From Methanobacteriota archaeon (GTDB lineage: Archaea; Halobacteriota; Methanomicrobia; Methanomicrobiales; Methanocorpusculaceae): 40,674 nt of DNA. Below are positions 26,745-37,200 of this stretch, piece by piece. Numbering within the stretch: position 1 is the stretch's first letter; the number at the start of each line of letters is the position of its first letter. The notes under the pieces are model-generated. The model saw nothing but the letters and a program-made list of their open reading frames with translations. It was not told where the DNA came from and ran no database searches. Where the stretch lies: contig JAEWXF010000006.1 of NCBI GenBank assembly GCA_023396065.1, positions 1-40,674 on the forward strand, read 5' to 3'. The translations under genes and the position numbers were made by a program.

Positions 26745-29612
26745 ATGAAATTTCCTTTTTTTTCGGTTTTGATTGTCTGCTGTCTGATTTTGTGTGCGGT
26801 GCCTGCGGCTGCGGCGAGTGTTGAGGTGATTAAGTATGCGGAGGACGGGAAGACTGTTCTCGCACAGACGGTTGTTGATACGTCGTGGATGGAGCAGAAT
26901 ATGCGGGTGTTCGGGGACGGGGAGACGGTGTATTATCATGAGAAGATGATCTTTGAGGGGGATCCGGATACGATGAATCCGTGGGATCCTGATGAGAAGA
27001 GTGCGAAGGCGATTCTGGAGCTGGGAAAGATCGGTGCGGTGAAAGGAACGTCGGTGAAGGATTTGTGTGAGCTGGTCGGGGGAGCCGCTGAGGGTGATAC
27101 GATCCGGCTGAAGGCGAAGGACGGGTGGCTGAAGGATCTGAAGTACCGGTATGTGTATTCGCCGTCGGGCCGGATGGGGGAGCTGATTCTTGCCTGGTAT
27201 CTGAAGGAGGGGTCATCGGCGAAGGAGATTACGGCGGCGCAGCTTCCGATGATGGTGTTTCTGGCGGATACGAGTGTGAATAAGCTGGGTGAGGGGGATG
27301 TTGGTCTTCATGTGTTCGGGAACTGGGATATGCATGAGTCGATGGATGAGGAGGACTGGCGGTTTGCGGAGCCGGGGAAGCCGTCGTCGCTTGGATTGAC
27401 GGGGAAGTATATTTCCCAGGTGATTATTTTTTCGTCGGATGATCTGGAGCGGCCGGTGGAGACGCTGAAGACGATTGAGTCGGGATCTCTTCAAGGGGAT
27501 GTTGTGGTGACTGCATCCGCAGAGCCGGAGGCGGAGCTGTCCGGCAGGTCGTCGGCTGCGTTTTCGGTGCCGGTGCCGGAAAATGCGACGCGGGGTTTTG
27601 TTTCGGTGATGATGACGGAACGGAATTTTTTTACGCCGGTTGCGGATTCGGTGACGGTTACGGTGAATGGTGTGCGGTCGTCGCCGGTCCGGACGTATTC
27701 TGAGGATGCGGTGACGCAGGGCGGTGTTGATATGCTGGTGTTTGATCTGCCGCAGGTTCCGGCCGGAGGGTCCGTTCCGCTGACGGTGTCAACGGAGAGT
27801 TCGGATTCACGAAACCGTGTGACGGTTACGGGTGCTGCGGGTGTGTTTTTCTGTGAGAATGCGTCGGCTCCGGAGCGGTTGTTCTGGATTGCGGAGGGTA
27901 CGAATGTTCTGGATCCGAAGCTGGAACGCGAGGAGCAGCGGACGCTTGCGTCGTTTTCTTCGGAGATTCGGGTGAGTGATGCGGTGGTGACGGTTGTTGC
28001 GTCGAATGTGGGGAATGAGAAGCGGTCGGGGACGTATCTTTCGACGGATTCGGAGGAGTGGATGAATGTTATTTCGGATGGTCGCGATCGTGTTGCGGTG
28101 GCCCGGGTGGATGTGTCGGAGGGTTTGTCCCGTCTGCCGGTGAAAATAGGTGTGGGGAGTCCGGGTGAGGGGTCGGGGACGACGCCGATGGAGAACCGGT
28201 ATGTGATTCTGACGGCGGTTGCGGGAGGGACGGAGCCGGTTGCGGTGCCGACGGAGACTGTGACGGCGACGGTTACTGTGTCTGCGACGATGACGGCGGC
28301 GGTAACTACTGCGGTGACTACGGCGACTGTTCCGCCGACGGCCGGTGTTTCGGAGGTGTCGTGGTGGGATCAGCTGATGGGGCTGTTTGCCGGTTTGTTC
28401 GGCGGGAAGCCTGCGGTGTCTCCGGATGGTGTGCATGCGACGCCGTCTGTTGTGCCGACGGTGGTGCCGACTGTGCCTGCCGGAGGGTATCGGCTTGAGG
28501 TGATGTCTGATCCGCCGAATGCGATGATTTCTCTGGATGGTGTGTATACGGGTAAGGTTACGCCGTTTGTGTTTTCCGGTCTTTCTGCGGGTGAGTATGT
28601 GGTGTCGGTTGTGATGGAGGGTTCGCTTGTGTCTGAGGAGCGTGTGGTTGTGTCGAATGATTCGCGTGTTTCGCTGCGGCTGGAGCGTGCGCCGGGGTCG
28701 GGGACGGAGCTTCCGTATTACGGCCGGGTGCTTTCGTCGGAGGAGTATGTGCGGCCGTCGGGGGTGTATGTTTCTTCGTCGCCGGGTGATGCGGATATTC
28801 TGCTGAACGGCCGGGCGATTGGTGAGAAGACGTCGGATGTTCTCGCGGGGTTCCGTGAGGGTGTGTATTCGGTGGGTGTTGTGCCGAAGATTGCGTTTCC
28901 GGTGACGGAGCGTGAGGTGCAGGTTCTGGAGGGTGTTGTGGTGCCGGTGCATTTCGGTCCGGAGAATCCTGGGATTTCGGTGCTGAATGTTTCGTCGCCG
29001 GTTTTTGCGGGGGCTTCGTATTCGGTGAACGGTGTGGCGTCGCTTGGGACGATTCCGGAGTCGGCGGAGTGGGAGACGCTGCGGTATCTGGTGGTCCGGG
29101 CGAATGAGTCGTACTGGTCGTATTTCCCGGGTGAGCTGGGGGTGCGGGGGATTTTGCCGCGTGAGTCTGCGGTGCTGCGGGATGTGTTTGTGGATTCGTC
29201 ACCTCGCGGGGCTGATATTCTGATTGACGGGTGGAAGACGGGATATGCGACGCCGTTTACGATTTCGAATGTGTCGGATGGGTATCATCTGGTGCAGGTG
29301 TCTTTCCCCGGGTATCTGCCGGCGGAGAAGGAGATTCTGGTTTCGGCGGATTCGACGGCGCCGGTGTCGGTGAAGCTGCCGCTTGAGATGTATGATTCGG
29401 GGTATCTTGAGGTGGTTTCGGAGCCTTCGAAGGCGAAGGTGTATATCTATGGGAGAAATTCGGGTGATAAGACGCCGGTTGTGTATTCGGGGATTCCTGC
29501 GGGGAAAATTTCGGTGAAGGCGGTGTCGCCGTCGGGGGAGAGTAAGACGCATGATGAGGTGATTGTGCTGCCCGGGGAGATTACCCGGGTGCGGTTCGGG
29601 TTTTCGGAGTAA
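26745..29612 (+). CDS. Exported protein with four PEGA domains and a DUF3344-like core
   Basis: A 955-residue protein. GGAGGG lies a few bases before the ATG and only 14 bases separate it from the giant gene, so the two are an operon. After a signal peptide (to about residue 25), residues 26-230 match the 257-residue protein at 39310-40083 (WMEQN, GDGETVYY, FEGD, KGTSVKDLCELVGGAAEGD, ADTSVN, HVFG) and resemble a sulfite-oxidase-like fold. Residues ~265-490 resemble DUF3344 (RLFWIAEGTNVLD). A Thr/Val/Ala-rich linker follows, then four PEGA domains (about 575-955) with SSPRGADILIDGWKTGYATPF-type cores. There is no C-terminal membrane anchor, so it is secreted or held by another protein. PEGA domains are carbohydrate- or protein-binding in other surface proteins. 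Ser is mostly TCG and Val mostly GTG, unlike the 31.3 kb gene. Confidence 0.85.
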   Translation: MKFPFFSVLIVCCLILCAVPAAAASVEVIKYAEDGKTVLAQTVVDTSWMEQNMRVFGDGETVYYHEKMIFEGDPDTMNPWDPDEKSAKAILELGKIGAVKGTSVKDLCELVGGAAEGDTIRLKAKDGWLKDLKYRYVYSPSGRMGELILAWYLKEGSSAKEITAAQLPMMVFLADTSVNKLGEGDVGLHVFGNWDMHESMDEEDWRFAEPGKPSSLGLTGKYISQVIIFSSDDLERPVETLKTIESGSLQGDVVVTASAEPEAELSGRSSAAFSVPVPENATRGFVSVMMTERNFFTPVADSVTVTVNGVRSSPVRTYSEDAVTQGGVDMLVFDLPQVPAGGSVPLTVSTESSDSRNRVTVTGAAGVFFCENASAPERLFWIAEGTNVLDPKLEREEQRTLASFSSEIRVSDAVVTVVASNVGNEKRSGTYLSTDSEEWMNVISDGRDRVAVARVDVSEGLSRLPVKIGVGSPGEGSGTTPMENRYVILTAVAGGTEPVAVPTETVTATVTVSATMTAAVTTAVTTATVPPTAGVSEVSWWDQLMGLFAGLFGGKPAVSPDGVHATPSVVPTVVPTVPAGGYRLEVMSDPPNAMISLDGVYTGKVTPFVFSGLSAGEYVVSVVMEGSLVSEERVVVSNDSRVSLRLERAPGSGTELPYYGRVLSSEEYVRPSGVYVSSSPGDADILLNGRAIGEKTSDVLAGFREGVYSVGVVPKIAFPVTEREVQVLEGVVVPVHFGPENPGISVLNVSSPVFAGASYSVNGVASLGTIPESAEWETLRYLVVRANESYWSYFPGELGVRGILPRESAVLRDVFVDSSPRGADILIDGWKTGYATPFTISNVSDGYHLVQVSFPGYLPAEKEILVSADSTAPVSVKLPLEMYDSGYLEVVSEPSKAKVYIYGRNSGDKTPVVYSGIPAGKISVKAVSPSGESKTHDEVIVLPGEITRVRFGFSE

Positions 29613-29670
29613 TTCCTCTCTGTGTCCGCGGGACTTGCGATTCTTTGGGCGCGGGCGAAGCACGCGTCCG

Positions 29671-29721
29671 AAGAAAGCCCGTGTCCGAAGAAAGCCCGTG
29701 TCCGAAGGATACGGGCTTTTT
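29671..29721 (+). terminator. Terminator hairpin of the giant/PEGA operon with a 17-bp tandem duplication
   Basis: Bases 29692-29703 and 29707-29718 pair over 12 positions (one G-T) around a GAA loop and run into TTTTT, a strong terminator about 80 bases after the PEGA gene. The left arm lies in the second of two exact 17-base tandem copies (29671-29687, 29688-29704). Confidence 0.75.
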
Positions 29722-29960
29722 GGATGTATGTGGGTAACCACGGCTCGAAAGCCGAAGATGATTTCCGGAGATGAGATGCTTTGGATGTATGTGGGTAACC
29801 ACGGAAAACACCGAACACACGGAATTCCACGGAAAAAAACACGGAATACCGCTTCGCTTACGGAAAAAACGGTTCGCAAGTCCTGCGTCCTTGCTCTCCG
29901 CTTCGGGCTTCGCCCTCGCTTGAAAGACTACGGAGATGGGAGGCTTCGTGTGTGTCTAGA
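29722..29960 (+). repeat. Dispersed repeat array without a gene, forward orientation
   Basis: Two GTGGGTAACCAC cores (29730-29741 and 29791-29802) are followed by the cacggaa-type words, ataccgcttcgcttacgg, and the words cttcgggcttcgccctcgct and gaaagact. The order is the same as in the 37.7-38.3 kb array, and the latter part is the reverse complement of 38.84-38.91 kb. No protein gene is associated; open frames here merely translate the repeat. Confidence 0.85.
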
Positions 29961-29976
29961 ATGGTTTCCGGGATTT

Positions 29977-30089
29977 CTTGGACGTATTTCGTAAAAAAAC
30001 CGAGAATCTCCGCGAATCTCCGCCAATTGCAAGTCCTTCGGCCTTGCAATTGGCGGAGATTCGCGGTTTTTTTACGAAATACGTCCAAG
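29977..30089. repeat. 113-base near-perfect hairpin (MITE-like)
   Basis: Outer arms 29977-30002 and 30064-30089 are perfect 26-base inverted repeats. Inner arms 30013-30033 and 30043-30063 are perfect over 21 bases. The only break is a 10-base bulge (30003-30012), made by a tandem copy of gaatctccgc. The loop contains CTTCGG. The element would form a 47-bp stem as DNA cruciform or RNA. It lies directly behind the repeat array and is followed by a degenerate reverse-oriented copy of repeat words (about 30090-30140). It could be a non-autonomous mobile element or a strong bidirectional terminator. Confidence 0.85.
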
Positions 30090-30732
30090 GAATCCCATTT
30101 CCCTCGTCTTTTCAGCGTGGCCCTTCGCCCGAAGCCCCCCGCACAGACCGCAGAAAAAAAGAGTAAAAGACACTCCCGCCTCCTGGAATCGCATGTATCA
30201 AACAAATCTTGATATCTGAACCACTATCTCTCCAAAAACGACACAAAACTCATCGGAAAACACCCTCGTACAATGCCCCTCCTGAGACCCCGATAAACGC
30301 GATTTGAGGCCCTCAATCCTGCAGGATGCCCTCCAGTATCTCCCAAATATCCCGTTAAAATGGGTATAATAACCCGAAATCCGATTTTACCTGCAAAATC
30401 AGGATATTTCTGCAAGAATATCATTTATACTACGATATCATCCACCCCGGTTTCCCGGGTCAGGAGAACAGCGGGCAGTTTCACGTTCACAGAAAAATCA
30501 CCTTGGCACAATGCGGCAGGTCAAAGAGAACCTGTCCGGTTTGGAATCTATTTAACATTTACTTCTGATAAATTTTAACTATGTTATGTATGTTCAATAA
30601 ACTTAATAAATTTAGTTATCGCAACCTCTTTTATCTGCCACGACAAATATCTGGGTAACTCAAACCTGTGCCCCCTCTTCGGGTATGGGGGTTGGGTGTG
30701 TATCGTGATTCGAATAATAATCTGGTAAAAAG
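30090..30732. other. Intergenic region with the promoter of the small secreted gene
   Basis: The first 50 bases (to about 30140) hold a degraded reverse copy of the dispersed repeat. 30140-30540 contains no convincing gene; small frames lack known content. GATTTT/AAAATC arms near 30382-30402 make a weak palindrome. From 30540 to 30640 the sequence is very AT-rich and may hold the promoter. CCCCC (30671-30675) and GGGGG (30687-30691) could form a hairpin in the leader about 40 bases before the next ATG. Confidence 0.5.
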
Positions 30733-31254
30733 ATGAACGTAAAAGTAATTACAGTATTGCTGGCTGCTGCCCTGTGCATGGCCATGGTCCCCGCTGTTGC
30801 GGCGACAAGTCCGTGGATTGGAAACTACAGTGTTACAGTCACTGATAATCAGCCGTATGGCACATTTGACGGCGTTACCTATGATCAGAACTACTTCTTT
30901 GGTATTCTTGGATTGTGCAGTGAGATAACTGATTTTGCCTGGAGTAACGACAGCCGCTACAGTGACCGCAAGTATCTGGAACAGGTAGAAATTGATGATG
31001 CAGATCTCTATCCGGAAACCATCAACACAACTGATGCCTATGAGTGGAAGATCGTAAACAGTCTTGATGCAACTGCCACAATCTACAAGAAAGGCCTTGC
31101 AGGCTGGGCAGACACCAGTGGAATGTATTATCTCTGGTATGGTGACCGTGACGCAGCAACCGGTACATACAACAACCGTGATGACTGGCTTTTCCCAACT
31201 GTGGAGAACGCCACCTACATCATCGGACTTGACGTAACTGTTCTAACTGCATAA
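30733..31254 (+). CDS. Small secreted protein made of a single A-type module
   Basis: A 173-residue protein with a signal peptide (MNVKVITVLLAAALCMAMV, cleavage near VAA) and no membrane anchor. The mature part matches the A module repeated in the large surface proteins: RYSDRKYLEQVEIDDADLYPETINTTDAYEWKI against YSDREYLEQLTINGTSYP and MTDEFEWKF, then ATIYKKGLAGW against ATLYKKGLNAY. It is therefore a free-standing form of that domain, perhaps a secreted partner that binds the large proteins or their ligand. I do not know a function for the module; it looks DUF4430-related. Thirty T-rich bases separate it from the next gene, so a terminator or co-transcription are both possible. Confidence 0.8.
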   Translation: MNVKVITVLLAAALCMAMVPAVAATSPWIGNYSVTVTDNQPYGTFDGVTYDQNYFFGILGLCSEITDFAWSNDSRYSDRKYLEQVEIDDADLYPETINTTDAYEWKIVNSLDATATIYKKGLAGWADTSGMYYLWYGDRDAATGTYNNRDDWLFPTVENATYIIGLDVTVLTA

Positions 31255-31284
31255 ACATATTTTCATTTATTTTTTGTGGTGTGT

Positions 31285-34200
31285 ATGACATTAAAACTTC
31301 TTGGTCTCACTGACCATCGAAAATTATCAAAAGGATCTCTGTATGTATTGGCATGCCTTGTTCTCCTTTTGGTACTTGTTCCGGGAGTTGCCGCTGCTGA
31401 CGCAGTTTCCATCTCTACTGAAGATGAACTGCGTTCAATGACAGGTGGGAACTCTTATGTTCTGGAAAATGATATTGAACTCACATCTCCCTGGGTTCCA
31501 CTGACGATTTCCTCCTCCTTCTCTTTGGATGGAAACGGGTATGCACTGAATAACCTGTCAATGTCGGGAACAGCTGCACGCCTTGGATTTATTAAACAGG
31601 CAACTGGTGAGGTCACTATCACGAACCTGACGATGAATAACGTGTCGGTTTCGAGCACAGTGGCTATTGTTGGAGTTCTCATCGGAGATGCCCAGGCTAA
31701 TGTGATTATCGATTCTGTACATGTCAATGGGAATGTCAGTGCTCAAAATACTGTGGGTGGTCTGATAGGCAGGACATATAGCGATTCGTCCTCTTATCTT
31801 ATCAGCAACTCTTCGATGACCGGAACTATATCTGCCTTTGGTTCTAATAGTGGCGGTCAGAATGTCGCAGGACTTGTTGGTCAGATATATAAGGGAACCA
31901 TGGATATTCGTGACTCCTACTTTTCAGGAACAGTTTCCGCTTCCCCGGTCAGTAGGGTAGGAGGTCTTGTGGGTGGTGTGGTATCATCTGGTTCTCTGAC
32001 CTCCAGCTATGCGACCGGTGCTATCATCGGAAACCGGGATGTTGGTGGACTGATTGGTTTTTCAAATGCAAATTTTGTAATCACCGATTCACTGTCACTG
32101 ATAGACACCATTACGCTTGGTCCCAACAGCATCATTACTGATCTCAATACTAATTCCCAATATGTGGGGCCAATTTCAGGTGCAACCGATCTTGGTGCTG
32201 CCAGTACCGGGAACAGTTATTGGGATGGGATGACTGTAGTCATTACCAATGGGGGTGTTTCCGGATCTGTAACCTCTCTGGCCCATGAATTGAATGGGGC
32301 CATGCGTTCCTCAGCAGATGTCTGGAACACATTCAAAAATGACGATGCACAGAATGAAAACACCGTCTGGACGTCATTTGGCACAGATGCATGGAAAGTA
32401 AACTCCGGAAATCTCAAGTATCTCCTCCCGGTTCTGAAAGGGCAGGAACTTCCGGTGGCACTTGATGCATCATATCTGAAATCCGGGAATGATCCCGAAC
32501 CTCCGGTAGTTGCCGGCTTAACTATTGTCTCACCTCTTGCCAAAAGCAGCTGGCTCGCAAATGAACCAGTGACTCTCTCGGCGACATCAAGCAAAGGTGA
32601 TGATCTCACATTTACTTGGGATATGGGTAACGGAGATAGTGTTACGGGGGCAGATGCAACCTACACCTATACCGTAAACGGGAACTATACTGTCACTCTT
32701 ACTGCTGAGAATGTTGCAGGTACAGCAAGCAGATCTGTGAATATCAGCATTTACAATCCTCTTGCACCCTCTGCAGAAATTGTTAGTGTCACTCCATCCA
32801 GTATCTGGCTGATTGATGAGCCAATTACACTTCAGAGTTTAGAGTCTCCAGGCGCTGAATATGTCTGGACAATGGGTAATGGGGACACAGTTACCTCTGC
32901 AGATGCAGTTACTGAGTACACCTACACCACTGCCGGACAGTATACCATTGATTTACTCGTTACCAATACAACAGGTGTTAATACCTCATCTGTTGATATT
33001 GTCGTCTACGACATGGCAAACCCTGACGCCGCAGGTGTATCCTACACCGTGCTTGCGTATGAGACCGTTGATGTCGTCAACGGCAGCACCGTCGCACAGA
33101 TCATCTCTCCGATCTCCGGAGGATACAGAGTCGGTGAAGACTACCTCATCACCCCGGCAAACAGTGTCGGCGGCATGCTCCAGAGCCTCGGCTACGCATA
33201 CGACATCTGGAGAAGCCAGAAACCAACCCCGACCTACTCCCTGACCAACATCACCGTTGACGGAACACTCTATCCGAACGGCAAGTACGGCGAAAAGGAC
33301 ATGTCCTGGCGTTCCTACGACGGCATGACCAAGGCAGCCCTCAAGTACAACCCGCAGGACCCGGTCCCGAACGGAACCACCGTGTATACGGTCTACTGTC
33401 CGCACAGCATCGGCGCATCCGTTGGTAACCCGAGCGGCGGAACCGAGTACGTCATCATCACAAAACTCAACATCATTGAGGACGGCGCAATACTCCCCAA
33501 GGAAGTAACCGCAAACCTCACCGACGCAAACATTGACCTCTTCAACATCACCGTCTCCCTCGCAGATGCCAGCAAGACGGCAATCGAAATTCCCGAAAAC
33601 ACTCCGTTTGGAGCACTTTACTCACTCTATGCAAACGACCTCAACCATGTCGTAACCGACCTCCACTTCTGGGGCGGCAAGTACACCAGCTTCACTGACT
33701 GGAACTACATCTCCTTAGAAGACCTCAACGGCCTCCAGCACAAAGCCACCATCGACGGTGTCAAGTACTACTGGGACGGCTACCTCAACGGAGAAAAACT
33801 CAACGGTGACCTGAATCCGGGAACCGGTGCTCTCACCGGCTACTGGACCCCCCTCAAAACAGGCGACGTCGTCAGCTTTGCCTACGTCCCCGCAGGTGGA
33901 GACTTCAGCACCGCAAAGGAACTCATCAACATCACCGTAACAGATGTTGAAGAAACCGTCACCGGTCCGGTCGAACTCTACAACCAGACCCTGACCATCG
34001 AAAACGGCTCAACCGTCACCGCAAAGATCTCACCGATCTCCGGCGGGTACAAACCCGGCGAAGATACCATTGAGTTCTCCGCGAACACCGTTGCCGGACT
34101 GCTCAACGCAGCAGGCATTGACTACGATGTCTGGAAGAGTCAGAAACCCATTCCAACCTACTCCCTGACGAACATCACCTACAACGGCACCCTCTACGCC

Positions 34201-37200
34201 AACATTCAGGTTGGCGGCGACAAGTGCTGGAGATCCTTCGACGGCATGACCGCCGCTGCAAAGAAGTATGATGTCAACATCGAACTTCCGAACGGCACGA
34301 CGATCTACAACGTCTACGGCGACTATGACAAAGTCAACAGTGACCCGAGTTTTGCCGAGTACGTCATCGTCACTACGATCAACATTGAAGAACCCGAAAC
34401 ACCGCCGACTCCGTCAGAAGAATGTATTGTTCTCGCTGACAGAATCATCAACATCACCACTGCCAACAACAGTGTCAGCTTCGGTGAAATCCTCACCGCT
34501 GCAGGGTACACCTACGTCGGTGTCAACGGCGCAACCGTTGGCAGCTACAGTGACCGTGAGTACCTCGAACAGCTCACCATCAACGGTACCAGCTACCCGG
34601 CTGAGATCAACATGACTGACGACTTCGAGTGGAAGTTCACCGATGGCTTCGGCACGAGTGCGACTCTCTACAAGAAAGGTCTCAACGCATATGTAACCAA
34701 ATCACAGAGCGGCTCAACATTCCACCTGCTCTACATCAACACCACAGCATCAAGACCTGACGGCTTCACCTATGACTTCTCACCTGAGTACTCCAAGTAC
34801 CTCGTGAACCTCACCGTCAACCTCCTTGAACCCGAGACTCCCCCGGGACCCGGAGACGACGACCCGGTCATCCTCTACAACCAGATCCTGACCATCGAAA
34901 ACGGCTCAACCGTCACCGCAAAGATCTCACCGATCTCCGGCGGCTACGTAGCCGGTGAAGACACCGTTGAGTTCTCCGCAACCACCGTTGCCGGACTGCT
35001 CAACGCAGCAGGTATTGACTACGATGTCTGGAAGAGTCAGAAACCCATTCCAACCTACTCTCTGACGAACATCACCTACAACGGCACCCTCTACGCCAAC
35101 ATTCAGGTTGGCGGGGACAAGTGCTGGAGATCCTTCGACGGCATGACCGCCGCTGCAAAGAAGTATGATGTCAACATCGAACTTCCGAACGGCACGACGA
35201 TCTACAGCGTCTACGGCGACTATGACAAAGTCAACAGTGACCCGAGTTTTGCCGAGTACGTCATCGTCACTACGATCAACATTGAAGAACCGACTCCGTC
35301 CGAGTCGTGTATCACCCTTGACAACGCAGTTGTCAACATCACCACTGCCAGCAGCAGTGTCAGCTTCGGTGAAATCCTCACCGCCGCAGGGTACACCTAC
35401 GTCGGTGTCAACGGCGCAACCGTTGGCAGCTACAGTGACCGTGAGTACCTCGAACAGCTCACCATCAACGGTACCAGCTACCCGGCTGAGATCAACATGA
35501 CTGACGAGTTCGAGTGGAAGTTCACCGACGGCTTCGGCACGAGTGCAACTCTCTACAAGAAAGGTCTCAACGCATATGTAACCAAGGCGCAGAGCGGTTC
35601 AACATTCCACCTGCTCTACATCAACACCACGGCATCAAGACCTGACGGCTTCACGTATAACTTCTCACCTGAGTACTCCAAGTACCTCGTGAACCTCACC
35701 GTGAACCTCGCCGATCCGGAAACACCGCCGTCCGACCCGGTTGCAACAACCGTCATCCTGAGCGGTCTGCCGACCGCAAGCATTGACCTTGCCTCCGGCA
35801 GCATTACCGGTACTGTGACGGCAGTCGTCAAAGATGAAACCGGTGCAGTCATGACCGGTGAAACCGTCAACTGGACCACGTCCAACGCGACCGTCCTCAC
35901 GATTGACGCCACCGGCAAGTACACTGCTCTCGCAGTCGGAACTGCGAACATCACCGCAACCGCTGTGAGCAACAGTTCCGCGAATGTCTCGGCCACAATC
36001 ACCGTCGTTGACACAACCCCGGCTCCCGAGCCGTGCATCACCCTCGACAACGCAGTTGTCAACATCACCACTGCCAGCAGTAGTGTCAGCTTCGGTGAAA
36101 TCCTCACCGCCGCAGGGTACACCTACGTCGGTGTCAACGGCGCAACCGTTGGCAGCTACAGTGACCGCGAGTACCTCGAACAGCTCACCATCAACGGTAC
36201 CAGCTACCCGGCTGAGATCAACATGACTGACGAGTTCGAGTGGAAGTTCACCGACGGCTTCGGCACCACTGCCAAGCTTTACAAGGCAGGCCTCAATGGA
36301 TATGTGACAAAGGCGCAGAGCGGTTCAACATTCCACCTGCTCTACATCAACACCACTGCCGCGAGACCTGACGGCTTCACGTATAACTTCTCACCTGAGT
36401 ACTCCAAGTACCTCGTGAACCTTACCGTGAACTTCGTAGACCCGGTTCCGACCAGCATCACCATCACCGCTCCGGTAGCCGGAAGCTCGTACAACATCAG
36501 TGACGTCTTCACCACCGCAGCCACCGTCTATGACCAGACCGGTGCTGAGATGCCCGGAGCATCTGTTGTCTGGACCAGCTCCAACGACAAAGCATTCACT
36601 GTCAACGGAACAGAGTTCACCGCAAAGGCTGCAGGAAACGTCGAAATCATTGCCACAAGCGGCAACGCAACCGCAAAGATTCCGGTCGTCGTCCTCCCGA
36701 AGCCGGTCAAACCTGAAGTCCCGCCGGTAGTCGAAACCGGCTCAGACGGGCAGACCGTCATTGACAGTAGCGACAACAACGTTACCGTCACTGATAAGAA
36801 AGTTGAGATCAAAGGATCCAACGTCAACCTTACCGTTGTCTATGATAACCTGACCGAAACCGCAGGGAAGATCACCGGAACCATTGCAAACGTCACTGCA
36901 ACGTATCCGGAGATGCCGATTGTCTCAGACACCACTGAGCTTGGCGGCGCCCTTACCCTTGATGTCAAGATCGACCTTGGAACCAACGTCGAAACCACAC
37001 TTCCGACCTTCAATGCTACGATCAACCCGGCAACCAAACAGCAGATTGAAAAGCTGAAAATCGACGGCAAACAGTACACTGTCGGACTCATGCTTCAGTC
37101 AGAGGCTGTTGCCGAAGGATTCAACGAGAAAGTCGGCAAAGTAACGCTTACCTTCAACGGCATCTCCAACAACTGGTTAGCACAGTTTAACGGCAACCTT

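Noticed and set aside
27807..28952. Minus-strand frame of 381 codons
   Set aside because: Antisense to the PEGA-domain gene, made of His/Arg/Asn repeats produced by TCG, GTG and GCG codons read backwards.
29858..30212. Frames across the 113-base hairpin on both strands
   Set aside because: The related peptides on the two strands result from the inverted repeat itself.
30224..30424. Minus-strand frame of 66 codons in the intergenic region
   Set aside because: No ribosome binding site, no recognised domain, and it lies across a weak palindrome; I treat it as chance.
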